Positions 25,813 to 34,783 of a stretch of DNA of 64,000 nt are shown in pieces. Below the pieces are notes generated by a model. That model saw nothing but the letters and a program-made list of their open reading frames with translations. It searched no databases and was not told the DNA's origin. Source of the stretch: Terriglobia bacterium (GTDB taxonomy: Bacteria > Acidobacteriota > Terriglobia > Terriglobales > Acidobacteriaceae); contig JAIQFD010000003.1 in NCBI GenBank assembly GCA_020073495.1, positions 620,001 through 684,000 on the forward strand, given 5' to 3'. The translations under genes and the position numbers were made by a program. Each line of letters begins with the position of its first letter. Position 1 is the stretch's first letter.

Positions 25813-27122
25813 TTGCGCACCACCGAGACTTCGTCAAGCCACATGCGCCCGCGCACGCGCGTCGTCCCCGGCACACGCACGATGCGCAGCATGAGCAGCT
25901 TCGTGTCCGCTTCGGTGCGAAATTCACCTCCCACTTCGCGCCACGCGGTCGTGCCGGTGAACTCCGCCGATAGATAGAATTGCTTTCGGGAGTAGCGGTC
26001 GATCACGGCGAGCTGAGGGCCGCCCGCGCCCTCCATCCCCTCGGTCTTCACTCGCGCGCCGACGCGGTACTCGGAATTGGGCTCGACGACGATCAACTGG
26101 TAGATGCCGGCGTCCTGCACCGCTTCGCCGTCGAAAGCGATCGCAAGCGACCGGCGCCCCTGGTAGGCCTCGCGCTGGTCGATGGCGAGCGCAACGTGCG
26201 GATCGGATTGGTAGCGCCACGAGAACCCGCCATTCAGGATGTCTTCTTCGAAACCCCCATTGCTGACCAGGTTGCCGGCCGCGATGTAGCCGCGCAGCGC
26301 TTCGTCACGGCGCATGAGCTGGTCCCATGCGGCGCGGGCGCGCCCGACCTCGCCTTCGTCGAGCAGGTACTGGATGTAGGGGAAAGTGGCCTCCGGGGAG
26401 ACGCTTTGCTTCAGTTCCATCAGTGCCTGCCAGACCTGCGCGGTGGCGTCGGTCTGGCGGCGCTCCATCAGCAACTGGAGGAACATCAGGTACGCCTCGG
26501 GGGTGTGCGGCAGGACCTGGTCCGTGACCACGTTCGCATCCTGCGTTGCCCGCCAACTCAATTCGATGGCGCTGCGCGCATCCTCCGGGCTATAGCGGAC
26601 CGTCATGCCCAGTAGATTCAGGGCGCGGGGGGTGTCCCCAAGCACGAGGTAGTAGTTCGCTGCCTCGCTGGCGATCTGCGGATTGGTGGGATCGGAGGCC
26701 AGCGCATTCTCCAATGACTTCCGCGAGTCCTCGGGCTGCGCCATGATCTGCTGGGTGTTGGCAAGATCCAGCCAGTAGCGCGCCGAATACCGATTCAAGC
26801 GCGTCGCGGTTCGGTAGTGCTCCAGCGCTGCGGGGAAATCCTGGCGATCGTAGAAAGAGATCCGGCCCAGGATATGGTGATAGGCGGCGTTGAGAGGATC
26901 GAGGCGCGCCGCCAGCGCCACGCGCTCCGGGCGCAGCGAGCCGGCCAGCACCTTCGCCGCGTAATCGCCCGCGACCCAGGCCACGAAGAGCGCGATCACG
27001 GCGATCCCGGCCGCCAGGAACCGTGTGCGGTGCGAGGCCGACTCCAACGGCCACCGCAGTACCTTATCGGAGGTATCGGCCGCGTTTTCTCGGGGTCGCG
27101 AATTCGTCGCCGGGGAAGACAC
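25809..27122 (-). CDS. Membrane-anchored TPR protein with C-terminal carbohydrate-binding-like domain
   Basis: 437 residues. A single N-terminal transmembrane segment (FLAAGIAVIALFVAWVAGDY, about 35-54) anchors a periplasmic TPR array (about 75-280; AALEHYRTATRLNRYSARYW, LANTQQIM). A C-terminal beta-sandwich follows (about 285-437), opening NLVSNGGFEEDILNGGFSW and closing RMWLDEVSVVRK, like CBM-type modules. The arrangement fits a polysaccharide assembly scaffold working with the co-transcribed Wzc-type protein and ligase. It starts 2 bases after the wzc-like stop and overlaps the ligase start by ATGA. Confidence 0.82.
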   Translation of the reverse strand: MSSPATNSRPRENAADTSDKVLRWPLESASHRTRFLAAGIAVIALFVAWVAGDYAAKVLAGSLRPERVALAARLDPLNAAYHHILGRISFYDRQDFPAALEHYRTATRLNRYSARYWLDLANTQQIMAQPEDSRKSLENALASDPTNPQIASEAANYYLVLGDTPRALNLLGMTVRYSPEDARSAIELSWRATQDANVVTDQVLPHTPEAYLMFLQLLMERRQTDATAQVWQALMELKQSVSPEATFPYIQYLLDEGEVGRARAAWDQLMRRDEALRGYIAAGNLVSNGGFEEDILNGGFSWRYQSDPHVALAIDQREAYQGRRSLAIAFDGEAVQDAGIYQLIVVEPNSEYRVGARVKTEGMEGAGGPQLAVIDRYSRKQFYLSAEFTGTTAWREVGGEFRTEADTKLLMLRIVRVPGTTRVRGRMWLDEVSVVRK

Positions 27123-27124
27123 GC

Positions 27125-29392
27125 TCAGTTGCGCGGATTTTCTTCGTAGTATTGCCCGCCGTACTTGGTGCCGTAGTAGTAGTAGTGGAGGTCGGGGGAC
27201 TGCAGATCCACCGCGTTGACGACCACGCCCATGATCCTGGCGTTCACCTGGGTCAGGATGTCACGCGCGCGGCGCAGCGCCTCCTTGGTGGTCTGGCCGG
27301 AGCGGATCACCAGGATCACCGAGTCCACGTCCACCGAAAGCAGCACGGCGTCGGTGACGCTGAGAGCGGGCGGCGTGTCGATGATGATGTGCTCGAATTT
27401 CTCCCGCCACTGCATCAGGTAATTCTTCATCAGCTCGGAGCCGAGCAGTTCGGCCGGGTGCGGCGGAGGGGGGCCCGCCGGCAAGACGAATAGGTTGGGC
27501 AACTGCGGCGAGGGGATGACCAGATTCTCGAAGGTGTCGCTGCCCGCCAGCAGGGTGCTCAGGCCGGCGCGCGGTTTCAGGCCCATCTTTTGGTGGATCC
27601 CCGGGCGGCGCAGGTCGGCGTCCACCAGGAGGACGCGAGCGCCCTTCTGCGCCAGTACGATGGCGGTATTGATGCTGGTGGTGGTCTTGCCTTCCTGAGG
27701 CAGCGCGCTAGTGACCAGGATTACCTTAGGCGGAGCGCCCAGCGAGGAAAGCAGGATGGAGGTGCGCAGCGCGCGGTAGGCCTCGGCGATCTCGGACTTG
27801 GGGCGCGAATGCGAAACCAGTTCGATGCCATCGCCGCGTCCGGCAGCCGCCGCCAGCGCCAGGTTGGGGCGGCCGTTGCCCGCCTTCGGAGCCAGCCGCA
27901 GGCTCATGGGAATGATGCCCAAGGAGGGCAGAGCCGCGACCTGCGCCACTTGTTCCGGAGTGCGTATGGTGTTGTCGAGCGCTTCCAGGAGATACGCCAG
28001 GCCGATGCCGCCGGTCAGGCCCAGCATCAGCGCCAGCGCGATGTTGCGCGGGATGTCTGGCTTGGACGGCGATCTGGGTACCTCCGCCCGATCCACGATG
28101 CGGATGTTGCCCGACTTCAGTCCGGCGGCCACGCCGGCTTCCTTCAGTTTCTGCAGAAGACCTTCGTAGAGCTGGCGGTTCGTGTCCACGTCCCGCTTGA
28201 GCAGGTTGTACTGGATGGCGCGCTCGTTGAGCTTGTTGGCTTCCTGCTTCTGGCGGTCGAGCGCCACTTGCAGCAATTGCTCGCGCCGCACCGCGGTCTG
28301 ATAGTCGCGCTGCAGCCGGGAACCTATCTTGGTGTTCTCCTGCTGGATCGAGACTTGCACCTGCGCCAATTGGTTGCTCACCTCCCGGACTTTCGGGTAC
28401 GAGGGACCGAACTGGGTCATGAGCTGCGCCAGCTGGGTCTTCAGGTCGGCTTCCTGCGATCGCAACTTGTCCATGACCCCGAACTGCTGCCCGGCGCTGG
28501 CAATCTCGTAACTGCCGTTCTGAGCCTGCTTGTAGGCGGCCTCTTTCTGGATGCGGTCGCCTTGCGCAATCGTCAACTCTTTATTCAGCTCGTCCAGTTT
28601 CTGGGTAATGATGTTTTGCTTCTCGTCGATCCCCAGGATCTCGTTCTGCTTCTGGTATTGGACCAGCTTCTCCTGCGAGGTCTCGACCTTCATCTGCAGG
28701 TCGGCCAACTGGCGCTGGAGCCAGTCGGAAGCCTGCATGATGGATTCGTAGCGGGTCTTGAAGTTCTCTTCGATGAAGGTACTGGCCAGGGCGTTGACCA
28801 CCTGCGCGGCGCGTCCGGGATCGGGACTCAGGAAGCGCACCTCGATCAAGCGCGTGCTGGGGATGGTGGAAATCTTCATGTTGGCCTTGATCTCGTTGGC
28901 CAACGTCCGCTCGGCCGCCGGATCGGTGGGCCGCAGGCCGCCCAGCGCGATGGTCCCGTTGCTCTCCTGTCTGCCGGAGCTGTTGCGCGTCTGCGACAGC
29001 ACGTTGCGCGCGACCAGATTCGCCAGGCTGTCGCTTTGCAGGATCTTCACCTGCGTCTCCAGCCCGACGGTGTAATCCCAATCCTCCGAACTGGAGGAAC
29101 CGATGTCTTTAAAATTGAGGATCTCGGTGTTTTCGCGGAAGACCGCGATCCGGCCCACGGCTTCGTACATGGGCGTGGTGCGGAAGGTGATGATGATGCC
29201 CAGGGTGAGCACGACCAGCAGGGTGGTGATGACGGTCCAGCGGCGCTTGACCAGGATGCGCCAGTAGTCGCCCAGCGAGGGTTCCGACGGGTCCAGCGGC
29301 CCATAGCGTGGAAACGATGCTTGTTCGCCGTGATCGTAGCGATCCAGCTCGCCGCCCGGCTTGGTCGGCACCAACTTCCCAGAATCCATCAA
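27125..29392 (-). CDS. Wzc-type polysaccharide co-polymerase / tyrosine autokinase
   Basis: 755 residues. An N-terminal Wzz domain (transmembrane VITTLLVVLTLGIIITF, about residues 54-70) is followed by a long periplasmic coiled coil (about 200-420), a second membrane helix (IALALMLGLTGGIGLAYLLE), and a C-terminal BY-kinase with Walker A SALPQEGKTTT, Walker A' VLVDADLRRP and a later hydrophobic-D motif (HIIIDTPPA). The tail ends in a Tyr cluster (YYYYGTKYGGQYYEE) for autophosphorylation. It controls chain length and export of surface polysaccharide in the inner membrane. GGGAG precedes the ATG by 6 bases. No outer-membrane Wza is visible nearby. Confidence 0.93.
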   Translation of the reverse strand: MMDSGKLVPTKPGGELDRYDHGEQASFPRYGPLDPSEPSLGDYWRILVKRRWTVITTLLVVLTLGIIITFRTTPMYEAVGRIAVFRENTEILNFKDIGSSSSEDWDYTVGLETQVKILQSDSLANLVARNVLSQTRNSSGRQESNGTIALGGLRPTDPAAERTLANEIKANMKISTIPSTRLIEVRFLSPDPGRAAQVVNALASTFIEENFKTRYESIMQASDWLQRQLADLQMKVETSQEKLVQYQKQNEILGIDEKQNIITQKLDELNKELTIAQGDRIQKEAAYKQAQNGSYEIASAGQQFGVMDKLRSQEADLKTQLAQLMTQFGPSYPKVREVSNQLAQVQVSIQQENTKIGSRLQRDYQTAVRREQLLQVALDRQKQEANKLNERAIQYNLLKRDVDTNRQLYEGLLQKLKEAGVAAGLKSGNIRIVDRAEVPRSPSKPDIPRNIALALMLGLTGGIGLAYLLEALDNTIRTPEQVAQVAALPSLGIIPMSLRLAPKAGNGRPNLALAAAAGRGDGIELVSHSRPKSEIAEAYRALRTSILLSSLGAPPKVILVTSALPQEGKTTTSINTAIVLAQKGARVLLVDADLRRPGIHQKMGLKPRAGLSTLLAGSDTFENLVIPSPQLPNLFVLPAGPPPPHPAELLGSELMKNYLMQWREKFEHIIIDTPPALSVTDAVLLSVDVDSVILVIRSGQTTKEALRRARDILTQVNARIMGVVVNAVDLQSPDLHYYYYGTKYGGQYYEENPRN

Positions 29393-29551
29393 AACTCCCT
29401 ATCGGGGCTGGTCACTCCCATTCACGGCTCTCGCGCCGCGGGCTCGTCGCGCGTCAGAAGAATTGAAGCGATTGTAGCATTGCCTGTTCACCCGCTCGTC
29501 CATAAACGTCACTGGCTGGTTACCAAGGTGTTCCCATCCCGGTCCGGCCAA

Positions 29552-29728
29552 AGCGGGGCACAAATTGTGACCAGCCGTGGCTTGAGTTGCCCCATCCACT
29601 GGGAGGCGCCGGGCGCGGTCAGCGAGGAAGTGCGGGAGCTGGCGTCGTGCGTGCTCACCGTTCCCACCGACCAGCGCTACTCGGCCAGCGACATGGAACT
29701 TGTGGCAGCGATTCTGAAGGAGAGGTGA
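29552..29728 (+). pseudogene. Remnant of a DegT/DnrJ/EryC1-type aminotransferase C-terminus
   Basis: About 58 codons ending in TGA at 29728 read as an aminotransferase C-terminus: RGLSCPIHWE followed by SEEVRELASCVLTVPTDQRY and SASDMELVAAIL, a pattern (HW-P ... LT-P-DQRY ... DM) seen at the end of one DegT-like subgroup. No N-terminal part with the PLP lysine exists upstream, where the antiparallel wzc gene lies. The frame is open upstream only as a shadow of wzc. I read it as a decayed gene fragment. Confidence 0.45.
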
Positions 29729-29729
29729 C

Positions 29730-30521
29730 TCAGGCTTTGTTTCTTGGCTCCGGCCGGGCGTACGTGACACACTCTTCCTTCGTGTGCCATACCGTCTCGG
29801 CTTCGTATCCGCACGACCGCAGCTGCCGCTCTATCGTCTCGTAGGTGTACTTACCGTCCACGAAGTGGTTGGAAGCGATGGCAAACACGGGCTGGAGTTC
29901 GCGCAGCACGTGCTGGGCTCCGGCAAAAGCTTTCAGTTCAGCCCCTTCGGCGTTCATCACCACAAGATCGAGACGCTCGAGTCGGAAGCGCTCGGCCACC
30001 GCATCAAGAGTGATGGTCCGCTTGGTGGTTTTCGTGGACCCCGGCCCATCCCACAGCGCCGACGATCCGAGCGATCCCCGCTCGCAAAATTCGATGTTGC
30101 CGACGCTGTCCCAGAGCGCATCAGCGAGCACCTCGACTTGGCGTAACTCCGGGTTCAGCGCCAGGTTATCCAGGAGGACCCTGCGGTTGATGTCGTCCGG
30201 TTCCAGGGCGAGGATTTTTCCGGAAGGTCCGGCCAGGGCCGCCAGTCCCAGCATGACCATTCCGTAGTGCGCGCCCACGTCGATGATGACATCTCCCGGG
30301 GCGATCCTGTGCCAGCGCTCGTAGACATCCAGCATCGCGGGGATCCCGTACGGCGCCTGCCGCGTACGGAATTCCGTTCCCGCCATTCGAGTCGTGAAAA
30401 CATCCGCCGCCTTGGAGAACCGCGCCCGTCCGCGATATTGCAGGTTATAGGCGCGCAGGCGTAGGAATTCCTTCACCGCACCGGACGGCAGCAGAGCCGC
30501 CAGGGCACGAGCCAGGGACAT
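29730..30521 (-). CDS. FkbM-family SAM-dependent methyltransferase
   Basis: 263 residues with a class I Rossmann methyltransferase core. Motif I is DVIIDVGAHYGMVMLGLA (about 78-95), followed by ILALEPDDINRRVLLDNLALN, then the FkbM-typical TLDAVAERFRLERLDLVVMN with an acidic NAEGAE. FkbM enzymes O-methylate sugars or polyketides, and here a glycan hydroxyl is the likely target. Its ATG overlaps an ATG of the divergent glycosyltransferase frame by 2 bases, so the two transcripts start within a very small space. Confidence 0.85.
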   Translation of the reverse strand: MSLARALAALLPSGAVKEFLRLRAYNLQYRGRARFSKAADVFTTRMAGTEFRTRQAPYGIPAMLDVYERWHRIAPGDVIIDVGAHYGMVMLGLAALAGPSGKILALEPDDINRRVLLDNLALNPELRQVEVLADALWDSVGNIEFCERGSLGSSALWDGPGSTKTTKRTITLDAVAERFRLERLDLVVMNAEGAELKAFAGAQHVLRELQPVFAIASNHFVDGKYTYETIERQLRSCGYEAETVWHTKEECVTYARPEPRNKA

Positions 30522-30588
30522 GCCGCCAACATATCATCGACCCGCGTCAGTGTGGCAGTCCCGCGCCGAATCGGTTACTTTGGCGCCT

Positions 30589-31704
30589 GTGCCAGACCTC
30601 GTCAGAGTTGCTTTGTTCCATCCCGCCCTGGTCCATGGCGGTATCCAGCGGGTGTTCGTGAACCTGGCGCGCGGCTTTCACGAGCGTGGTCTCCAGGTAG
30701 ACCTCGTGCAAGCAACGCCGGGCGGCGACTTTCGCTCCGCGGTTCCGTCAGGCATCCGGCTGGTGGATCTGAATGCCCGGAGGGCGCTCACCAGCATTCC
30801 CGCGCTGGTGCGCTATCTCCGCCGCGAGCGGCCGCACGTCCTCATCTCCGGCGCAATCCAGACCAACGTCGCTGCCGCCTTGGCGCGACGCATCGCCGCC
30901 GTCCCCACTCGCCTGATCATCACCGAGCACAGCAGCATCTCTGCTGTGAAGCAGATCGCCACGACGGCCCGGGGCCGCTTTTCCGACTACTTTGTGCACC
31001 ATTTCTATCCCTGGGCCGACGCCGTAGTGGCGATCTCGCAGGACGTGGCCGACGACCTTTCTCGTGTCGCGGGACTGCGGCCCCAATCTATCCGTGTCAT
31101 TCCTACGCCTCTACTTACGCCGGAGCTGCTCGAAAAGGCTCACCGACCGGTGGAGCACCCGTGGTTTGGACCCGGCGAGCCTCCTGTTGTTCTGTCCGCA
31201 GGCCGGTTGAATGTCGCCAAGGACTACCCGACACTCGTTCGCGCGTTTCATCGGATGCGACCCACCCGTCCATCGCGGCTCGTGCTCCTGGGTGAAGGAG
31301 AAGAACTCGGACGTCTTCAGAGTCTGATCTGTGAGCTGGGACTGGAGAAGGATGTGCTGCTGCCGGGAAGTGTTTTGAACCCACATCCTTACATGGCCGC
31401 CGCCGGGGTTTTCGTCCTCTCCTCGACCAGCGAGGGCCTTCCCGCTGTCCTCGTCGAAGCCTTGGCTGTGGGCTGCCCGGTCGTATCAACAGACAGTGGA
31501 TCTGGAGTGCGCGACATTCTGGGGAACGGAGCCCTCGGCCGAATCGTGCCGGTCGGAGACGTGGCCCGCCTGGCAGAGGCGATCCTCGCCGCGTTAAAGG
31601 AGCCGCGCCAACCTATTCCACCCGACGCGCTGAAACGGTTTGATTACCTCGCGGTCGCGGACCTTTACCGCAAATTAATGGAGTCGCTCGCCCCGCGTGG
31701 CTAA
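30589..31704 (+). CDS. Glycosyltransferase family 4-like (GT-B)
   Basis: About 371 residues from GTG 30589. An ATG at 30520 extends it but overlaps the divergent FkbM start and adds nonconserved residues. GT-B features are an N-terminal lobe with PALVHGGIQRVFVNLARG and a C-terminal lobe with VVLSAGRLNVAKDYPTLV, LVLLGEGEEL, and SSTSEGLPAVLVEALAVGCP, which contains the EGxPxxxxEA donor-binding motif. It adds a sugar to the lipid-linked glycan on the cytoplasmic face. Donor and linkage are unknown. Confidence 0.9.
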   Translation: MPDLVRVALFHPALVHGGIQRVFVNLARGFHERGLQVDLVQATPGGDFRSAVPSGIRLVDLNARRALTSIPALVRYLRRERPHVLISGAIQTNVAAALARRIAAVPTRLIITEHSSISAVKQIATTARGRFSDYFVHHFYPWADAVVAISQDVADDLSRVAGLRPQSIRVIPTPLLTPELLEKAHRPVEHPWFGPGEPPVVLSAGRLNVAKDYPTLVRAFHRMRPTRPSRLVLLGEGEELGRLQSLICELGLEKDVLLPGSVLNPHPYMAAAGVFVLSSTSEGLPAVLVEALAVGCPVVSTDSGSGVRDILGNGALGRIVPVGDVARLAEAILAALKEPRQPIPPDALKRFDYLAVADLYRKLMESLAPRG

Positions 31705-32420
31705 CGGTCCCCAGCCGGGCTAGAAACGCCGGATGGGCCGCATCGGATTATCTTCAGGCTATCGGGGCCGCAGTTGAAAAGCAGATCGATGACCGACAGG
31801 TGGGATACAAAATCCTTTTGTCTGCGCTGAGGATAGGTGGGATGGGTGAACTGGTGGATCGTCACCTCGATCCGCGCTTCGCGAAAGATGGTCTCATCGA
31901 GGTAGCCGCCAGCGGTCTGACCGGCCAGGTAGGTGTTCGCGCCGGTCTTCCGGCAAATGTCCAGGAGAAGCTGGCTGCTGGCTCCAGCGACACCTAGTTC
32001 CGAGGCGCGCACCATCTCGGTCCGGACCCCTAGAGCCGAAGCAAGATAGCGGATGATCTCCAGGTTCAACTCGGCAAGAAGCTTCCAGGTTCGGGAATAG
32101 AGTTCCTCGAAAAAACCTGCGTGGTCCGAGAAGAAAGAGTGGTTCGCGTAAGCCATACGTAACGACTTCCCGCACTTGATCCGCCACTCATGTTGTTGGC
32201 TGATCTCAGTCTCGGCGATTGTGCTTGAGGTGTGGCCTTTCGAAACCACGGGCACCGTCAGCCACATCGGGCCGTTCGCCCCCAAGATCCGATTACGGTT
32301 CTGGAAGTAGTTCTTCCGGTATTGGACATTGTCCAACAGGACGAGCAGGTCGGCTTGGTCCATCTTGTTGAAGAATCCCAGCCACGGCAGATGCTCGGGC
32401 TGATGGATCGTGACCTTCAA
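31701..32420 (-). CDS. WbqC-family protein (first copy)
   Basis: 239 residues from TTG 32420, which overlaps the TGA of the upstream PIG-L gene (TTGA). The WbqC pattern is clear: HQPEHLPWLGFFNK near the N-terminus, LDNVQYRKNYFQNRN, WLTVPV, then LLDICRKTGANTYLAG and the C-terminal SVIDLLFNCGPDSL. WbqC proteins occur in O-antigen/EPS loci. Their exact reaction is not firmly established, and a role in assembling or modifying an aminosugar is proposed. Coupling to PIG-L and GNAT genes supports amino-sugar tailoring. It converges with the preceding glycosyltransferase, overlapping by 4 bases. Confidence 0.88.
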   Translation of the reverse strand: MKVTIHQPEHLPWLGFFNKMDQADLLVLLDNVQYRKNYFQNRNRILGANGPMWLTVPVVSKGHTSSTIAETEISQQHEWRIKCGKSLRMAYANHSFFSDHAGFFEELYSRTWKLLAELNLEIIRYLASALGVRTEMVRASELGVAGASSQLLLDICRKTGANTYLAGQTAGGYLDETIFREARIEVTIHQFTHPTYPQRRQKDFVSHLSVIDLLFNCGPDSLKIIRCGPSGVSSPAGDR

Positions 32421-33058
32421 GGGCGCCACTCGAAGCGGGCTGCCTCGAATGCCTCGGCGTACTTGACTCCCATCTCGAAGCCGCGGAGACGCGAGCGTGA
32501 TTCCACGGCCTCGATCCATGCGTCGCCATACTTGCGGTACTGGGAAGCGTGCGCCCGCATCGATTCGAGCTTCTGTTCGATGAAATCGGAGATGTCTACG
32601 TAGAACTGCGGGCGAAATCCGACGTACGACCGCCCGGAGGGCATCATCGGCTCGTACATCAGAATGGATCGGTAGTAACGCGCCGCCGACAGGGTGGATA
32701 ACGCGGTGTTATGGTGGGCTTGGTGCGTGTCGAAAGGCCAGTGGGTGAAGATCACGTCGGTCTTGGAGCGATTCAGGTGTGCCTCGATCGCTTCCACCAC
32801 CGTCGAGTGGTAGGGGACGTCCTTGGTTGGGAAGTCCAGCACCTCGATGTCTTGCACGCCGAGGACGGCGGCCGCTTCGCGTCCTTCCTGGATGGCTTCC
32901 TCACGAGTGCGCAGCACCTTGCCATCGTAGTTAGCGTAGGCCGAGTCGGACAGCACGAGGAAGCGCACGCCGTGACCGGCCCGTACGCTGCGCGCGATCA
33001 TTCCGCCGCACGCGATCTCGATATCGTCCAGATGGGCACCAATGACAGTGATGTTCAT
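32417..33058 (-). CDS. PIG-L/LmbE-family deacetylase (first copy)
   Basis: 213 residues. It has the PIG-L N-terminal zinc motif, here AHLDDIE (residues 8-14) instead of the usual AHPDDE, and the second metal motif HQAHHNTA. The chain also has IFTHWPFDTH. The family removes N-acetyl groups from GlcNAc-type sugars. The proline-to-leucine change is next to the metal ligands, which are kept. Its ATG overlaps the GNAT stop (ATGA) and its stop overlaps the WbqC start, so GNAT, PIG-L and WbqC form one coupled block. Confidence 0.88.
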   Translation of the reverse strand: MNITVIGAHLDDIEIACGGMIARSVRAGHGVRFLVLSDSAYANYDGKVLRTREEAIQEGREAAAVLGVQDIEVLDFPTKDVPYHSTVVEAIEAHLNRSKTDVIFTHWPFDTHQAHHNTALSTLSAARYYRSILMYEPMMPSGRSYVGFRPQFYVDISDFIEQKLESMRAHASQYRKYGDAWIEAVESRSRLRGFEMGVKYAEAFEAARFEWRP

Positions 33059-33540
33059 GCCTTGCTCCGGACTGGCTGAGTCGAAAGATGTCTGATCATT
33101 CTGTAATAGGGATGTCCTGCCACCGTGATCTGCTCCACCACCGAGAACGCGGCGCGCTCATAGAACGACACAGCACGGTCGTTGCCGGCCGCGACGGAGA
33201 GGGTGATTCCCGCCGCATGCCGCTCGTTGCCGCCTCCCGCGAGCTCATCCAAGAGCCGCCGGCCCAGCCCGCTGCTGCGCTGGGCCTCGGCGACGGCGAA
33301 GCGGTGAATATGCATCAGGTCGCCTTTCCGCGAAGCGATCAGAAAACCGCAAACCGCATTTTCGTCGAGCACCACGCGGCTGAGCTCCCACTTTTCCGGC
33401 AGCTCCAGGAGGAATTGCGATTCACCCCAGGATTCGTGCGAGTACGCCGTCCCAAGACGGTTGCGTACCTCGCGATCCAAAGCGGTCAGCTCAGACAGTC
33501 GCTGGAGTGCCAAGGATTTTGTGAGCGGGAAAACTAACAC
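33055..33540 (-). CDS. GNAT-family N-acetyltransferase
   Basis: 161 residues from GTG 33540, overlapping the upstream glycosyltransferase stop by 7 bases. GNAT motif A is present as RRLLDELAGGGNERHAAG preceded by HRFAVAEAQRSSGLG (the Q/RxxGxG/A acetyl-CoA loop), and motif B as NDRAVSFYERAAFSVVE. In this operon it may re-acylate an amine exposed by the adjacent PIG-L deacetylase. Acyl donor and acceptor are not determined by sequence. Confidence 0.85.
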   Translation of the reverse strand: MLVFPLTKSLALQRLSELTALDREVRNRLGTAYSHESWGESQFLLELPEKWELSRVVLDENAVCGFLIASRKGDLMHIHRFAVAEAQRSSGLGRRLLDELAGGGNERHAAGITLSVAAGNDRAVSFYERAAFSVVEQITVAGHPYYRMIRHLSTQPVRSKA

Positions 33541-34640
33541 GATTGCTTCTCGAGCTTGGCATCATAACCCAGCACCGCTCGATACGCCGAAGCATACAAG
33601 TCAGCGGTACGCTCGATAGTAAATTCCTGTGCGCGACGCCCGCCTGCCCGGCACAGCTGCTCGCGCCGCTCCGGAGAGCGCAGGATGGAATTGATCTCGG
33701 CCGCCAGCCGCTTTTCGTTTCCCGCCGGAACCAGGACGCCCGCGCCGGCCACCACCGAGGCGAGTCCGGGGACCGTGCTGGCCACGACGGGGATGCCGGC
33801 CGCCATGGCTTCCAGCGCCGCCAGGCCAAAACCCTCGAAGCGCGACGGCTGTACGTACAGATCAGCCATTTTGAGCAACTGAGGCACGTCGGCGCGCCGT
33901 CCCAGGAAGTGAACTCGCTCCGCGATTCCCAACTTGCGCGCCAGATCTTCGGCTTCCGGCCGGAGCGGTCCTTCGCCGATGAGCACCAGGTGCGCGTCGG
34001 GGACCCGCATCATGGCCCGCAGCAAACACGTATGGTTCTTCTGCGGCTCGAAGCGCCCGACGTTGACTACGACCGGCGCGTCACACCCCACGACATCTTT
34101 CTTGCACGCGGGCGTGGCCTCACGGAAGCGCGCCGCATCCACTCCGTTGGGGATGACCTGAAGATTGCGCGCGGTCTCCGGCACCCACTCGCGCAGGACG
34201 TTTGCGGTCGCCTCGCTGATACAGATCACCTTGCGGTACTGCCGGAACATCCAGCGATCCACGGCATGGAAGCTGCGTTTCTGGCGGCGGCTGTTGAGCG
34301 TGCTGTGCTCGGTCGTGACCAGTGGCGCCTTCGTCCGGGCTAACTTCGCCGCCATCGCCACCCACAACTGTGCCGGGAAGAGGTGGACCTGGATCAGGTC
34401 ATATCCGGGGAGCAGCTTCGCGAGCGCCCGCACCTGCGATAACGAGTAGATCTCCCCGCCGCCGGTGGGGAACACGCGGATGCCGGCCTGGGAAAGCTCC
34501 TGCTCCAGCGGGCTTCCGGTGGTGCGCAGGACCGCGATGTCCACCTCCAGGCCGCTCTTCTGCCAGCGCAGGGCGAGGTCGCGGAGCAACACTTCCGCCC
34601 CGCCCAGTTGCAGAGAGTCGATGACCTGGAGGATGCGCAT
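33534..34640 (-). CDS. Glycosyltransferase family 4-like (GT-B)
   Basis: 368 residues from ATG 34640. The frame extends to 34724 but those residues are not family-like. The N-terminal lobe begins MRILQVIDSLQLGGAEVLLR, the GG motif for the acceptor side. The C-terminal lobe has VVVNVGRFEPQKNHTCLLRA, LVLIGEGPLRPEAE and FEGFGLAALEAMAAGIPVVA, which includes the EGFGLxxLEAMAxGxP donor signature. It is probably the first gene of the GT4-GNAT-PIG-L-WbqC unit. Sugar donor unknown. Confidence 0.92.
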   Translation of the reverse strand: MRILQVIDSLQLGGAEVLLRDLALRWQKSGLEVDIAVLRTTGSPLEQELSQAGIRVFPTGGGEIYSLSQVRALAKLLPGYDLIQVHLFPAQLWVAMAAKLARTKAPLVTTEHSTLNSRRQKRSFHAVDRWMFRQYRKVICISEATANVLREWVPETARNLQVIPNGVDAARFREATPACKKDVVGCDAPVVVNVGRFEPQKNHTCLLRAMMRVPDAHLVLIGEGPLRPEAEDLARKLGIAERVHFLGRRADVPQLLKMADLYVQPSRFEGFGLAALEAMAAGIPVVASTVPGLASVVAGAGVLVPAGNEKRLAAEINSILRSPERREQLCRAGGRRAQEFTIERTADLYASAYRAVLGYDAKLEKQSC

Positions 34641-34783
34641 TCGCTTGGTCGAGTGGACCGAGTCGTCTGAGGTGCATTCTACAATGAAAAAAGCGGCGCC
34701 CACGCCGAATGGCGATGCGCTCATTTCAACGCCCCGCGCCCGGTTCTGCGCCGGAGCTGTAGTAACCTATAACCACTCTCGAC

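Noticed and set aside
24433-25977. A 514-residue plus-strand frame opposite the O-antigen ligase
   Set aside because: It is the antisense shadow of a membrane-protein gene with clear family motifs.
27590-29728. A 712-residue plus-strand frame opposite wzc
   Set aside because: It is a shadow of the tyrosine-autokinase gene. Only its last about 58 codons, past the wzc start, look like a real (decayed) aminotransferase fragment.
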